DNA of 64,000 nt, taken from contig JBKBQT010000001.1 of assembly GCA_046292445.1 (NCBI GenBank), positions 124,001 to 188,000 on the forward strand, given 5' to 3'. The DNA is from CALIZF01 sp046292445 (lineage in GTDB: Bacteria; Pseudomonadota; Alphaproteobacteria; Rhodobacterales; Rhodobacteraceae). This document shows positions 8,511-17,594 of the stretch, piece after piece. A model generated the notes under the pieces. The model ran no database searches, was not told the DNA's origin, and saw only the letters and a list, made by a program, of their open reading frames with translations. Position 1 is the stretch's first letter; every line of letters starts with the position of its first letter. The position numbers were made by a program, and so were the translations under genes.

Positions 8511-9410
8511 ATGGAGCGGGGCGATCATCGGGCGTTTCTGGCGGCTCTGCCGGCCGGGGTGCGGGCGGGGCTGGTGGCGACCGCCGACGGGCCGGGCCTG
8601 CGGCGGGCGGGCGGGCATCTGGGGGCGATCGCGGGGCTTGGCGTGCTGATTGCGGCCGGGGTGCCCGGGTGGTGGCTGCTGCTGGTGTCGCAGGGGGTGT
8701 TGGTCGTGTTCCTGTTCACGGCGCTGCACGAGGCGAGCCATCGCACGCCCTTTGCCACGCGCTGGATGAACGATGCGCTGGCGGCGCTGGCCGGGTTTCT
8801 GCTGTTGCTCCCGCCCGAATGGTTCCGGGCCTATCATTTCGCCCATCACCGATTCACGCAGGATCCGCTGCGCGACCCGGAATTGGCGAGCCCCAAGCCG
8901 GCGACGCGGGCGGCGCTGCTCTGGCATTGCACCGGGCTGCCGACATGGGCCGGGGCTATCCGGGTGCTGCTGCGCAATGCCGCGCGCGGGGCGCCGGAGG
9001 ATTTCGTGCCGCCGCGGCTTGCCGGGCGGATGCGCGCCGAGGCGCGCGCGATGCTCGCGCTCTACGCGGCGCTTGCGGGGGTGTCGGTGGCTGCGGGCTC
9101 CGCCGTGCTGGTCTGGGTCTGGGTGGTCCCGGCGCTGCTGGGCCAGCCTTTCCTGCGGGTCTATCTCTTGGCCGAGCACGGGCGCTGTGCCTTCGTCGCC
9201 GACATGTTCGAGAACACGCGCACGACCTTTACCAGCCGCCTCGTCCGCTGGCTGGCCTGGAACATGCCCTATCATGCCGAGCATCACGCCTTTCCGGCGG
9301 TGCCGTTCCACCGGCTGCCGGCGCTGCATGCGCTGGCGCGCGGGCATCTGAAGGTGACCGCGCCGGGCTATCGCGCCTTTGCGCGCGAGACCTGGACGGC
9401 GGCGGATTAG
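8511..9410 (+). CDS. Membrane fatty acid desaturase family protein
   Basis: 299 residues from the ATG at 8511. The three histidine boxes of membrane di-iron desaturases/hydroxylases are present: HEASHR, HFAHHRF and HAEHHAFP. Hydrophobic segments surround them (about residues 40-75, 90-105 and 190-215). The family introduces double bonds or hydroxyls into lipids or carotenoids at the inner membrane, using O2 and a reductase. It is 10 bases behind the glycosyltransferase gene, suggesting a joint lipid modification pathway. Its TAG stop overlaps the TAA of the convergent oxidase gene by three bases. The substrate cannot be told from the sequence. Confidence 0.88.
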   Translation: MERGDHRAFLAALPAGVRAGLVATADGPGLRRAGGHLGAIAGLGVLIAAGVPGWWLLLVSQGVLVVFLFTALHEASHRTPFATRWMNDALAALAGFLLLLPPEWFRAYHFAHHRFTQDPLRDPELASPKPATRAALLWHCTGLPTWAGAIRVLLRNAARGAPEDFVPPRLAGRMRAEARAMLALYAALAGVSVAAGSAVLVWVWVVPALLGQPFLRVYLLAEHGRCAFVADMFENTRTTFTSRLVRWLAWNMPYHAEHHAFPAVPFHRLPALHALARGHLKVTAPGYRAFARETWTAAD

Positions 9411-10837
9411 GGCACGATCTTGCCGGGGTTGAGGATGCCCGCGGGGTCGAGCGCGGCCTTGAGCCGGCCCATCACCGCCCAGGCGTCCCCGTGTTCGGCG
9501 GCCATGTAGGGCCGCTTGCCGATCCCCACCCCGTGTTCGCCGGTGATCGTGCCGCCGAGGCGCAGGGCGCGGGCGGCCATGCGCGCCACGAGGCCCTCGA
9601 CCGCCGCGATCTCGGCCCGCGCGGCGCTGTCGTAGAGCAGGATGGCGTGGAAGTTGCCGTCGCCGACATGGCCGAGGATCGGGCCGGGGATGCTGCTGGC
9701 GGCGATGTCGGCCGCGGTTTCCTCGACCGCCGCGGCGAGGCGCGCGATCGGCACGCAGACATCGGTGACCGCCGCGGCCGCGCCGGGGCGCAGCGCACGG
9801 ATGGCGGGATAGGCGGCGTGGCGTGCCCGCCAGAGCCGGCTGCGGTCCTCGGGCCGGTCGGCCCGTTCGAGGCCGGTGGCGCCATGGTCGGCCGCGATCG
9901 CGGCGAAGCGGGCGGCATCTTCGGCGACGCCGGCGGGGGAGCCGTGGAATTCGACCAGAAGGATCGGGCGCAAAGGCAGCGCGAGGCCCGCATGGGCGTT
10001 GACCGCGCGAGCGGCCTCGGGATCGAGGAACTCGATCCGCGCCATCGGCACGCAGGACTGGATCGTCTCGGTCACCGCCGCCACCGCATCCTGCATCGAC
10101 GCAAAGGCGCAGACGGCGGCCATCACCGCCTCGGGCTGGCCGGCAAGGCGCAGCGTCAGCTCGGTGATGAGGCCGAGCGTGCCTTCCGAGCCGACGAACA
10201 GCGCCGTCAGGTCATAGCCCGACGACGATTTCGGCGCGGCGGTGCCGGTGCGGATCACCGTCCCGTCCGCCAGCACGACTTCGAGCGCGCGCACCGCATC
10301 GCGCATCGTGCCGTAGCGCACGGCGGTCGTGCCGCTGGCGCGGGTGGCCGCCATGCCGCCGATGGTGGCATTCGCGCCCGGATCGACCGGGAACATCAGC
10401 CCGGTGTCCCGCAGCGCGGCATTGAGCGCCTCGCGCGTGATCCCGGGCTGGACGCGGGCGATCATGTCCTCGGGGCGGATCTCGAGCACCTGGTCCATCC
10501 GGGCGAAATCGACCGTCACGCCGCCCGACAGCGGCAGCGCATGCGCCTCGAGCGAGGTGCCCGCGCCCCAGGCGGTGACGGGCACGCCGTGATCGTGGCA
10601 GGCGCGCAGGATCGCGGCGACTTCGGCGGTCGTTTCGGGCCAGGCGACGGCATCGGGCAGGCCGGCGGTGACATGCGATTCGCTTCCCGCATGGGCAGCG
10701 CGGTCGGCCATGGCGCGGCGCAGGCGCGGCCCCAGCAGCGCGCCGATCCGGTCGAGCGCAGCCGCGAGGGCGTCGGGCGATGCGGGGCCGGGCAGGCCCG
10801 CCTGCGGCACGGCGGCCGGGCCGGCGGCCGGCAGCAT
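9407..10837 (-). CDS. FAD-binding oxidase, D-lactate dehydrogenase (cytochrome) / GlcD-like
   Basis: 476 residues. The start at 10837 overlaps the stop of the upstream DUF427 gene (TGATG), and the N-terminus MLPAAGPAAVPQ is plausible. The PCMH-type FAD domain contains AWGAGTSLEAHALP, the DPGANATIGGMAATRASGT block and VRYGTMRDAV, which closely follow D-lactate dehydrogenases of the Dld/GlcD group. The C-terminal cap has LGHVGDGNFHAILL and GEHGVGIGKRPYM, the conserved His-containing catalytic motifs. The enzyme would oxidise D-lactate or a related 2-hydroxy acid and pass electrons to the respiratory chain. It lies last in the minus-strand run from cobS. Confidence 0.92.
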   Translation of the reverse strand: MLPAAGPAAVPQAGLPGPASPDALAAALDRIGALLGPRLRRAMADRAAHAGSESHVTAGLPDAVAWPETTAEVAAILRACHDHGVPVTAWGAGTSLEAHALPLSGGVTVDFARMDQVLEIRPEDMIARVQPGITREALNAALRDTGLMFPVDPGANATIGGMAATRASGTTAVRYGTMRDAVRALEVVLADGTVIRTGTAAPKSSSGYDLTALFVGSEGTLGLITELTLRLAGQPEAVMAAVCAFASMQDAVAAVTETIQSCVPMARIEFLDPEAARAVNAHAGLALPLRPILLVEFHGSPAGVAEDAARFAAIAADHGATGLERADRPEDRSRLWRARHAAYPAIRALRPGAAAAVTDVCVPIARLAAAVEETAADIAASSIPGPILGHVGDGNFHAILLYDSAARAEIAAVEGLVARMAARALRLGGTITGEHGVGIGKRPYMAAEHGDAWAVMGRLKAALDPAGILNPGKIVP

Positions 10838-11178
10838 CACACCCGCTCCAGCGTCACCTTGTCGGGGTAGAAGGCGAGATGGCCGGCGATCTGTGCGACC
10901 GCGTCGCTCGGCGTCTCGTAGCTCCAGCCGGCGTCCTCGATGGTGCCGGCGGGCGTCACGATGGACCAGTAGCTGGCGGTGCCCTTCCACGGGCAGACCG
11001 AGGTGCGGTCCGAGGGCTCGACGAAGGCCATCGCGATGTCGGCGCGCGGAAAGTAGATCACGGGCGGATAGCTGCCCTCGACAAGTTCGAGCGCGTTGCG
11101 GCTTTCGCCGACGACGGCATCGCCCGCGCGCACGACCCATGTGCCCTGCGCGCGGTAGATGCGGATGTTGCTCGGCAT
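10837..11178 (-). CDS. DUF427 domain-containing protein
   Basis: 113 residues from the ATG at 11178, behind a GGGGGGGAAGG ribosome site. A longer frame to 11238 adds only low-quality sequence. The single domain shows IRIYRAQGTWVVRAGDAVV, then YFPRADIAMAF, CPWKGTASYWSI and AWSYETPSDAV, the hallmarks of DUF427 beta-barrel proteins. The conserved CPWKG region is thought to be part of a small pocket, but no reaction is established for most members. The gene is coupled to the FAD oxidase by overlapping stop and start codons. Confidence 0.9.
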   Translation of the reverse strand: MPSNIRIYRAQGTWVVRAGDAVVGESRNALELVEGSYPPVIYFPRADIAMAFVEPSDRTSVCPWKGTASYWSIVTPAGTIEDAGWSYETPSDAVAQIAGHLAFYPDKVTLERV

Positions 11179-11212
11179 GACCTTCCCCCCCCGGATGTTT
11201 CCCACGTCTGTA

Positions 11213-13024
11213 TCACAGGGGCGCGCAGGCGCTGGCAAGCCATGCCTGTGTCGCGGGCGTCAGGCGCGGGCCGATCCGGGCGACAACCTCGGCATGGTAG
11301 GCGTCGATCCACGCCCGTTCGTCGGCCGTCAGCGCATCGCGCAGGATCAGGCGGCGGTCGAAGGGGGCGAGGGTGAGCGTCTCGAACGTGAGCATGGGTC
11401 GATCGTCGGCGCCGGGCAGGGCCGGCGCGGGGATCACGGCGATGAGGTTCTCGAGCCGGATGCCGAAGGCGCCGGGCCGGTAATAGCCCGGCTCGTTCGA
11501 CAGGATCATCCCCGCCTCGAGCGGCACCTGCGAGATACGCGACAGCCTCTGCGGCCCCTCGTGCACCGACAGGAACGCGCCGACACCGTGGCCGGTGCCA
11601 TGGTCGTAATCCTGCCCGGCCAGCCAGAGCGGATAGCGGGCGATGGCGTCGAGATGCGCGCCTGCAACGCCCCGTGGCCAGCGCAGGCGGCTGATCGCGA
11701 CAAGGCCCTGCAGCACGCGGGTATAGCAGGCCCGCGCCTCGTCCCCCGGATCGCCGACGGGGACGGTGCGGGTGATGTCGGTGGTGCCGTCCGGGTATTG
11801 CCCGCCGGAGTCGACGAGCAGGAGGGTGCCGGGCTCGATCCGCCGGTTCGTCTCCTCGGTCACGCGGTAATGCATGATCGCGCCGTTCGGCCCGGCGCCG
11901 CAGATCGTCTCGAAGCTGAGGTCGTGGAGCATGTTGGTCGCGCGGCGAAACCCTTCGAGCGCCCGCACCACGTCGATTTCCGTCACCCGCGCGCCCTGCG
12001 CCGCCGCTGCGCATGTCGCATCGAGCCAGGCGAGGAATTCGCACATCGCGGCCCCGTCGCGCAGATGCGCGTTGCGCATGCCCTCGAGTTCGGCCGCCGT
12101 CTTGCGCGCCTTGGGCAGGCGGCAGGGATCGTCGCCCCAGGCGACCGTCACCCCGGCCGCCTCCAGCGCCCGCGACACGGCCAGCGGGGCGGTGCCCTTG
12201 TCCACCCGGACGGGGCCGGCCAGCGCGGCGAGCGCGGGCAGGAAGGCACCCTGCGGCGCGATGGTCACGCCCTGGCCGAGATGGGCGCGCGTCTCGCCGC
12301 CGAACTTGGCCGGATCGGCGAACACATCCACCCGCGCGTCGTCATGGAGCACGGCAAATCCGTGGACGACCGGGTTGCGCGGCACATCCGCGCCGCGGAT
12401 GTTCAGCAGCCAGCAGAGCGAATCGGGCAGGGTGATGACCGCCGCGCGCTGCCCCGCCTTGCGCAGCCCCTCGGCAAGGGTGCTGCGTTTCTCGCCCGAG
12501 GGCGTGCCGGCGAATTCCACCGGATGCACGACGGCCGGGGCGGAGGGGGGCGGCGGCTGGTCGGGCCAGATCGCATCGACGGGGTTGTCCACCGGGGCAA
12601 GCGTCACGGGATGGCCGGCCAGCGCGCCGCCGATCGCCTCGATCTCCTCGGCGGTGTGCAGCCAGGGGTCGAAGCCGACCGTGCCCGCCGCCAGACGCTC
12701 GCGCAGCCAGTCGCCCGGCTTGACCTCGGGCCAGTCCACCGGCGTGAAATCCGCCGCCACCTGCGCACGCACCTGCAGCCGGTAGCGCCCGTCCACGAAC
12801 ACCCCCGCCACATCGGGCAGCACGATGCAGAACCCCGCCGACCCTGTGAACCCTGTCAGCCATGCGAGCCGGTCGTCGCGCGGGGCGACATATTCGCCCT
12901 GATGCGCATCGGCCCGCGGCACGATGAACCCGGCGAGGCCCATGGCCGCCAGCCGTGCCCGCAGCGCGGCGAGCCGGGGCGGTCCCTGATCCGGCGCGCT
13001 CGCCGCGTCGAAGGATTGCAGCAT
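11213..13024 (-). CDS. pepP: Aminopeptidase P family protein (M24, Xaa-Pro aminopeptidase)
   Basis: 603 residues from the ATG at 13024, whose ATGA overlaps the cobT stop. This is the long three-domain form, with two creatinase-like N-terminal domains and a C-terminal pita-bread M24 domain. Metal ligands are visible in LLLVDSGGQYPDG and TTDITRT (two Asp), HGTGHGVGAFL (His), LSNEPGYY (Glu) and GIRLENLIAV (Glu). The enzyme removes N-terminal residues that precede proline, probably in the cytoplasm. No signal peptide is seen. The gene lies between cobT and DUF427 in a close minus-strand run, but no functional link to cobalamin is known. Confidence 0.93.
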   Translation of the reverse strand: MLQSFDAASAPDQGPPRLAALRARLAAMGLAGFIVPRADAHQGEYVAPRDDRLAWLTGFTGSAGFCIVLPDVAGVFVDGRYRLQVRAQVAADFTPVDWPEVKPGDWLRERLAAGTVGFDPWLHTAEEIEAIGGALAGHPVTLAPVDNPVDAIWPDQPPPPSAPAVVHPVEFAGTPSGEKRSTLAEGLRKAGQRAAVITLPDSLCWLLNIRGADVPRNPVVHGFAVLHDDARVDVFADPAKFGGETRAHLGQGVTIAPQGAFLPALAALAGPVRVDKGTAPLAVSRALEAAGVTVAWGDDPCRLPKARKTAAELEGMRNAHLRDGAAMCEFLAWLDATCAAAAQGARVTEIDVVRALEGFRRATNMLHDLSFETICGAGPNGAIMHYRVTEETNRRIEPGTLLLVDSGGQYPDGTTDITRTVPVGDPGDEARACYTRVLQGLVAISRLRWPRGVAGAHLDAIARYPLWLAGQDYDHGTGHGVGAFLSVHEGPQRLSRISQVPLEAGMILSNEPGYYRPGAFGIRLENLIAVIPAPALPGADDRPMLTFETLTLAPFDRRLILRDALTADERAWIDAYHAEVVARIGPRLTPATQAWLASACAPL

Positions 13025-14904
13025 CACCGCGCCGCCACCCGCCGCAGCCCCAGCACCCGCGCCCGTTTCCGCGGGTCGCTGTCGAAAAGGGCGGCGAGTT
13101 GTTCGGTCATCGCGCCGGCAAGCTGGTCCACATCGGTGATCGTCACCGCGCGGTCGTAATACCGCGTCACGTCATGGCCGATGCCGATGGCGATCAGCTC
13201 CACCGCCTTCTTGCGCTGCACCATGGCGATCACGTCGCGCAGGTGTTTCTCGAGATAATTCGCGGGGTTGACCGACAGCGTCGAATCATCGACCGGCGCC
13301 CCGTCCGAGATGACCATGAGGATCTTGCGCACCTCGGGCCGGCGCACCGTGCGCCGATGCGCCCATTCCAGCGCCTCGCCGTCGATGTTTTCCTTCAGCA
13401 GACCCTCTTTCATCATCAGCCCGAGGTTCGGCCGGGCCCGCCGCCAGGGCGCATCGGCCGCCTTGTAGACGATGTGCCGCAGATCGTTCAGCCGCCCCGG
13501 CACCAGCGGCCGCCCGGCCGCGAGCCACGCCTCGCGGCTCTGCCCGCCCTTCCAGGCGCGGGTGGTGAAGCCGAGGATCTCGACCTTGACCTGGCACCGC
13601 TCCAGCGTTCGGGCCAGCACATCGGCGCAGATCGCGGCGATGCTGATGGGCCGGCCCCGCATGGACCCCGAATTGTCCAGCAGGATCGTCACCACCGTAT
13701 CGCGGAACTCGGTATCCTTCTCCATCTTGAAGGACAGCGGCGTGGTCGGGTTGGCGACCACGCGGGCGAGGCGGCCGGCGTCGAGCGTGCCTTCCTCGAG
13801 GTCGAATTCCCAGCTGCGGTTCTGCTGCGCCTGCAGGCGGCGCTGCAGCTTGTTGGCCAGCCGTGACACTGCGCCCTTCAGCGGTTCGAGCTGCTGGTCA
13901 AGATAGGCGCGCAGCCGTTCGAGCTCGGCCGGTTCGGCCAGATCCTCGGCGCGCACCTCCTCGTCGAAGGCGGTGGTGAAAACCCTGTAGTCGGGATCGG
14001 CATCGGAATGGGGCGCGGGGGGCGGCGGCTCCAGCGGCGCCTCGCCGTCGGGCAGTTCCGCATCCTCGGTCAGGTCCTGGTCGTCGAGATCGTCCGAAGC
14101 GACCTGCGCCTGCGCCGCGTCCTGCTGGCGCTCCTGGCTCTGCTCGGGGTCGGCCTCGGCGTCCTCCTCGCTGTCGCTGTCGTCGCCGCTGCTGTCGGGG
14201 GCGTCCTCGGCCTCTTCGGCGTTGTCGTCGGCGGCATCGTCGGGGTCGGGGGCGTCGGGATCGTCGCCGAGCTGGTCGCCATAGCCAAGATCCGCGATCA
14301 CCTGCCGGGCAAGGCGGGCGAAGGCCGCCTGGTCGTCAAGCACGCCGCCGATGTCGGTCAGCGTCCCGGACGCCTGCCCCTCGATGAACCCGCGCCACAG
14401 GTCCATCACGTTCGCCGCCCCCTTGGGCAACTCGCGCCCGGTGGCGAGGTGGCGCACGAGGTAGCCCGCCGCGACCGCCAGCGGCGCATCCGCGCTCTGC
14501 GTGATCTGGGCATAGCCGCGGCGTTCCGCCTCGTGCCCGATCTTGGCGTCGATGTTGCCAGCGGTGCCCGGCATCGTGCGGGCCCCGACCGCCTCGCACC
14601 GCGCGGTTTCCATCGCCTCGTAGATGTCGCGCGCCATCTGGCCCTGCGGCAGATACTTTGCCGCCGTGCCCTCGTCATGGTAGCGGCGGCGCAGGGCAAA
14701 GGCATCGGCCGTGCCGCGGGCGAGCAGGATCTCGTCCCGGGTCAGCCGCCGCGACACCTGCGGCAAGCGCACGCCGTCCTTGGTCATGCCGGGCGGATCG
14801 ACCGAGTAGGTGACCGTCATCTCGCGGTCCTCGGCCATGGTCTTGGTCGCCTCGGCGAGGGCCTTTTTGAACGGATCGGCGGGGTTGTCGGTGGGTTTGC
14901 TCAT
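13024..14904 (-). CDS. cobT: Aerobic cobaltochelatase subunit CobT
   Basis: 626 residues, the expected size. CobT joins CobS and CobN to insert cobalt into hydrogenobyrinate a,c-diamide in the aerobic B12 pathway. The middle carries a very acidic, low-complexity linker (roughly residues 215-290, rich in Asp, Glu and Ser). The C-terminal von Willebrand type A domain has the MIDAS motif TILLDNSGSMRG and later VISDGAPVDD. An N-terminal FKKALAEATKTMAED region matches the family. The gene starts about 70 bases behind cobS on the same strand. No cobN is present in the window. Confidence 0.96.
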   Translation of the reverse strand: MSKPTDNPADPFKKALAEATKTMAEDREMTVTYSVDPPGMTKDGVRLPQVSRRLTRDEILLARGTADAFALRRRYHDEGTAAKYLPQGQMARDIYEAMETARCEAVGARTMPGTAGNIDAKIGHEAERRGYAQITQSADAPLAVAAGYLVRHLATGRELPKGAANVMDLWRGFIEGQASGTLTDIGGVLDDQAAFARLARQVIADLGYGDQLGDDPDAPDPDDAADDNAEEAEDAPDSSGDDSDSEEDAEADPEQSQERQQDAAQAQVASDDLDDQDLTEDAELPDGEAPLEPPPPAPHSDADPDYRVFTTAFDEEVRAEDLAEPAELERLRAYLDQQLEPLKGAVSRLANKLQRRLQAQQNRSWEFDLEEGTLDAGRLARVVANPTTPLSFKMEKDTEFRDTVVTILLDNSGSMRGRPISIAAICADVLARTLERCQVKVEILGFTTRAWKGGQSREAWLAAGRPLVPGRLNDLRHIVYKAADAPWRRARPNLGLMMKEGLLKENIDGEALEWAHRRTVRRPEVRKILMVISDGAPVDDSTLSVNPANYLEKHLRDVIAMVQRKKAVELIAIGIGHDVTRYYDRAVTITDVDQLAGAMTEQLAALFDSDPRKRARVLGLRRVAAR

Positions 14905-14974
14905 CTACCGCCCCTTGGCGACCATCGGTTCCCCGGTCAGTGCCTGTTCGTCCATCCCTGCGGGCACCTGTGCC

Positions 14975-15958
14975 CTAGCGCATCGCCTGCGCCACGGCGC
15001 TTTCCGGCAGTTCCTCGGCAAAGCAGCGCTGGTAGAACTCGGCCACCGTGGACCGTTCCAGCTCGTCGCATTTGTTCAGGAACGTCAGCCGGAAGGCATA
15101 GCCCACATTGCGGAAGATCTCGGCGTTCTGCGCCCAGGCGATCACGGTGCGGGGCGACATCACGGTGGACAGATCGCCCGCCATGAAGGCCGTGCGCGTC
15201 ATGTCCGCGACCGTCACCATCTGCCCGATCGTCTTGCGCCCGGCGGCCGTATTGTAATGCGGCGACTTGGACAGCACGATCGCCACTTCGGCATCATGGC
15301 TGAGGTAGTTGAGCGTGGCCACGAGGCTCCAGCGGTCCATCTGCCCCTGGTTGATCTGCTGCGTGCCGTGGTAAAGGCCGGTCGTGTCGCCGAGGCCGAC
15401 GGTGTTTGCCGTGGCGAACAGCCGGAACGACGGATGCGGGGTGATGATCTCGTTCTGGTCGAGCAGGGTCAGCTTGCCGTCCGTCTCGAGCACGCGCTGG
15501 ATGACGAACATCACATCCGCCCGGCCCGCGTCGTATTCGTCGAACACTATCGCGCAGGGATTGCGCAGCGCCCAAGGCAGGATCCCTTCCTGGAACACGG
15601 TCACCTGGCGCCCGTCCACCAGCTTGATCGCATCTTTGCCGATCAGGTCGATGCGGCTGATGTGGCTGTCGAGGTTCACCCGCACGCAGGGCCAGTTGAG
15701 CCGCGCCGCCACCTGTTCGATATGCGTCGATTTGCCCGTTCCGTGATACCCCTGGATCATCACCCGGCGGTTGTAGGCAAAGCCGGCAAGGATCGCGAGC
15801 GTCGTGTCGGGATCGAACTTGTAGGTCGGGTCGAGGTCGGGAACACGATCCCCGCCTTCGGCAAAGGCGCGCACCTTCATGTCCGTGTCGATGCCGAACA
15901 CATCGCGCACCGAAATGTCCTCGGTCGGTCTCGCCGCCGTCGTCATGCCGTCCGCCAT
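14975..15958 (-). CDS. cobS: Aerobic cobaltochelatase subunit CobS (AAA+ ATPase)
   Basis: 327 residues from the ATG at 15958. An in-frame ATG at 15994 would add 12 residues, and I prefer the shorter form because it matches the usual length. The AAA+ core has Walker A GYHGTGKSTH, Walker B CAIVFDEYDAG, and an ATAN sensor 1 motif (LFATANTVGLGD). CobS forms the ATPase ring that works with CobT, much like the MoxR/VWA pairs, to drive cobalt chelation by CobN. Its position just upstream of cobT supports a shared transcript. Confidence 0.96.
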   Translation of the reverse strand: MADGMTTAARPTEDISVRDVFGIDTDMKVRAFAEGGDRVPDLDPTYKFDPDTTLAILAGFAYNRRVMIQGYHGTGKSTHIEQVAARLNWPCVRVNLDSHISRIDLIGKDAIKLVDGRQVTVFQEGILPWALRNPCAIVFDEYDAGRADVMFVIQRVLETDGKLTLLDQNEIITPHPSFRLFATANTVGLGDTTGLYHGTQQINQGQMDRWSLVATLNYLSHDAEVAIVLSKSPHYNTAAGRKTIGQMVTVADMTRTAFMAGDLSTVMSPRTVIAWAQNAEIFRNVGYAFRLTFLNKCDELERSTVAEFYQRCFAEELPESAVAQAMR

Positions 15959-16030
15959 CCCGCTTGCCCCCGCATCGCCCGAGTGATGGACCATATCGCA
16001 GGGGGCTTCAAGGGCAAGGCCGGGCGGCGG

Positions 16031-16657
16031 TCAGTCGCGGAAGTTGCGGCTGTCCTTGATCTGGTCCCAGGCCCAGACGACCTCTTGCAGCCGTTCCTCG
16101 TCGGTGCGGTCGCCGCCATTGGTATCGGGGTGCAGGTCCTTGACGAGCGTCTTGTATTGCTTGCGGATCTCGCCCCGCGTCCAGTGATCGCGCGCATCGA
16201 GGATATCGAGCGCGCGCCGCTCGGTCGGGGGCAGCTTGCGGGTCGGGCCGGGGGCGCCGTTTCGGGTGGCCTTCTCGCCGAGGATTTCGAGCGGATCGTT
16301 CACGCCTGCCCGTGCCCAGGCCCGCCCCTCGTCGGGCCGCTGGCCGAAGGGGCGCGTCTCGCGGCCCCATAACCGGTCCTTGTCGAGAAAGCGCTGGAAC
16401 TCCTCCTCGGTCTGACCCTGGAAGAAATTCCACTTCAGGTTGTATTCGCGCACATGGTCGCGGCAGAACCACAGGTATTCGTCGAGGTTGTCGGGCGATT
16501 TCGGCGCCCTGTACTGCCCCGGCTGGCTACAGCCCGGATAGCTGCAGGGCCGTGTCATCCCCTCGTGGGCGCCCGTCATCGCCCGGCGGCCGCGGGTGCG
16601 CCGTTTCTTGTCCGCGGAAACGCGGATGTCGAATTCGAAGGGTGACCCTTTCGTCAT
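16031..16657 (-). CDS. J-domain (DnaJ-like) protein with N-terminal cysteine motif
   Basis: 208 residues. The C-terminal 60 residues form a J domain, with RRALDILDARDHWTRGEIRK and the diagnostic HPD in VKDLHPDTNGGD, so it should stimulate an Hsp70 (DnaK) ATPase. The N-terminal half has CSYPGC followed about 22 residues later by FCRDH, a possible zinc-binding CX4C/CX2H arrangement, and then REYNLKWNFFQGQ. It lacks the Gly/Phe and zinc-finger regions of classical DnaJ. It is divergent from bolA, with about 70 bases between the starts, and lies upstream of cobS. Clients are unknown. Confidence 0.92.
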   Translation of the reverse strand: MTKGSPFEFDIRVSADKKRRTRGRRAMTGAHEGMTRPCSYPGCSQPGQYRAPKSPDNLDEYLWFCRDHVREYNLKWNFFQGQTEEEFQRFLDKDRLWGRETRPFGQRPDEGRAWARAGVNDPLEILGEKATRNGAPGPTRKLPPTERRALDILDARDHWTRGEIRKQYKTLVKDLHPDTNGGDRTDEERLQEVVWAWDQIKDSRNFRD

Positions 16658-16730
16658 GCGCGGCCCTTTCCGACTCGGAGCAGGGAGTTTAGGGTTTTCC
16701 CGCCGTCGTTGAAGGGGTTGACACCGGAAA

Positions 16731-16988
16731 ATGCGTGTTCAGGACGAAATCCACAGCCGCCTTGCTGCGGCCTTTGCGCCCGAGCGGCTCGACGTGGTCA
16801 ACGAAAGCCACCTGCACGCCGGGCATGCCGGCGACGACGGATCGGGCGAGAGCCATTTTCGCGTCGTGATCGCCGCCCCGGCCTTTGCCGGCATGACGCG
16901 CATCGCGCGTCACCGCGCCGTGCATGCCGCGCTCGGCGCCGATCTTGTCGGCCGCATCCACGCGCTGGCGCTCGAGATCAGCGCCTAG
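16731..16988 (+). CDS. bolA: BolA family protein
   Basis: 85 residues. The sequence EIHSRLAAAFAPERLDVVNESHLHAGH and later SHFRVVIAAPAF and ARHRAVHAAL is the full BolA fold. It includes the conserved histidine pair and the class II KH-like helix-turn-helix with RHR. BolA proteins partner monothiol glutaredoxins in Fe-S cluster handling and can act as regulators. The start at 16731 gives the family-typical N-terminus. The ribosome site is weak (GAAGGGG sits about 20 bases upstream). The gene ends 6 bases from the convergent DUF4177 gene. Confidence 0.95.
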   Translation: MRVQDEIHSRLAAAFAPERLDVVNESHLHAGHAGDDGSGESHFRVVIAAPAFAGMTRIARHRAVHAALGADLVGRIHALALEISA

Positions 16989-16994
16989 GGCCGG

Positions 16995-17495
16995 TCATGC
17001 GCCCGTTTTGTCCGGCTTGACCGCGCGCATCGCGCTCAGCAGCGGAGCGCGGCGTTCGGGCGCCGGGGGCGCCACCAGTTTCGGCGCCGCGCCGAAGGCC
17101 GGCCGGGCCAGTGTCGGGATCACGCCGGTCCGGCGGGCCGCGTCATCCATCGGGTCGGGCTCGGGCAGCGAGACGCTCGCGGCCGGTGCCGGCTGCGGCT
17201 CGGCCACGGGCGCGGGGGCATGGACGACGGGCGTCGGGGCGGCGCCGGGCGCCACGTCGGCGTCGATCGCCCGGCGGAACACCAGCACGTTCTGGAACGT
17301 TGTCTGCCGCCCGGTCAGCCCCACCCGCTCCTCGCAGGGGAGCGTGTCGGCGCGCAGGTATTCCCAGCCGTCGCGGCCCATGGCGTTCATCACCTGCGTC
17401 AGCGCCAGCGCGAAACGGTCGGGCGTCGTCCTGGCATCCTTCGATTTCTCGCCCTTGCGCGGGGCCGGAATCGCCTTGTACTCGTATCGTTGCAT
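16995..17495 (-). CDS. DUF4177 domain-containing protein
   Basis: 166 residues. The N-terminal 75 residues (MQRYEYKAIPAPRKG, then VMNAMGRDGWEYLRADTLP and QNVLVFRRAI) match the small DUF4177 domain. The remaining C-terminal half is a proline- and alanine-rich low-complexity tail (VVHAPAPVAEPQPAPAAS). No signal peptide or membrane span is visible. The function of the domain is not established. The gene stands alone between bolA (convergent) and gatB. Confidence 0.88.
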   Translation of the reverse strand: MQRYEYKAIPAPRKGEKSKDARTTPDRFALALTQVMNAMGRDGWEYLRADTLPCEERVGLTGRQTTFQNVLVFRRAIDADVAPGAAPTPVVHAPAPVAEPQPAPAASVSLPEPDPMDDAARRTGVIPTLARPAFGAAPKLVAPPAPERRAPLLSAMRAVKPDKTGA

Positions 17496-17594
17496 GGCAT
17501 GCCTCGGAACTGTCGCGCGATTATGCGCGGTTTCATGCTCTCTTGCAAAGCAATAGCGGCACTTCCGGGGCGCGGGTGCGGCGCCCGTTGATCG

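Noticed and set aside
8669..10870. Plus-strand open frame of 733 residues across the desaturase and the FAD oxidase.
   Set aside because: It crosses two real genes on opposite strands and its translation is low-complexity and motif-free.
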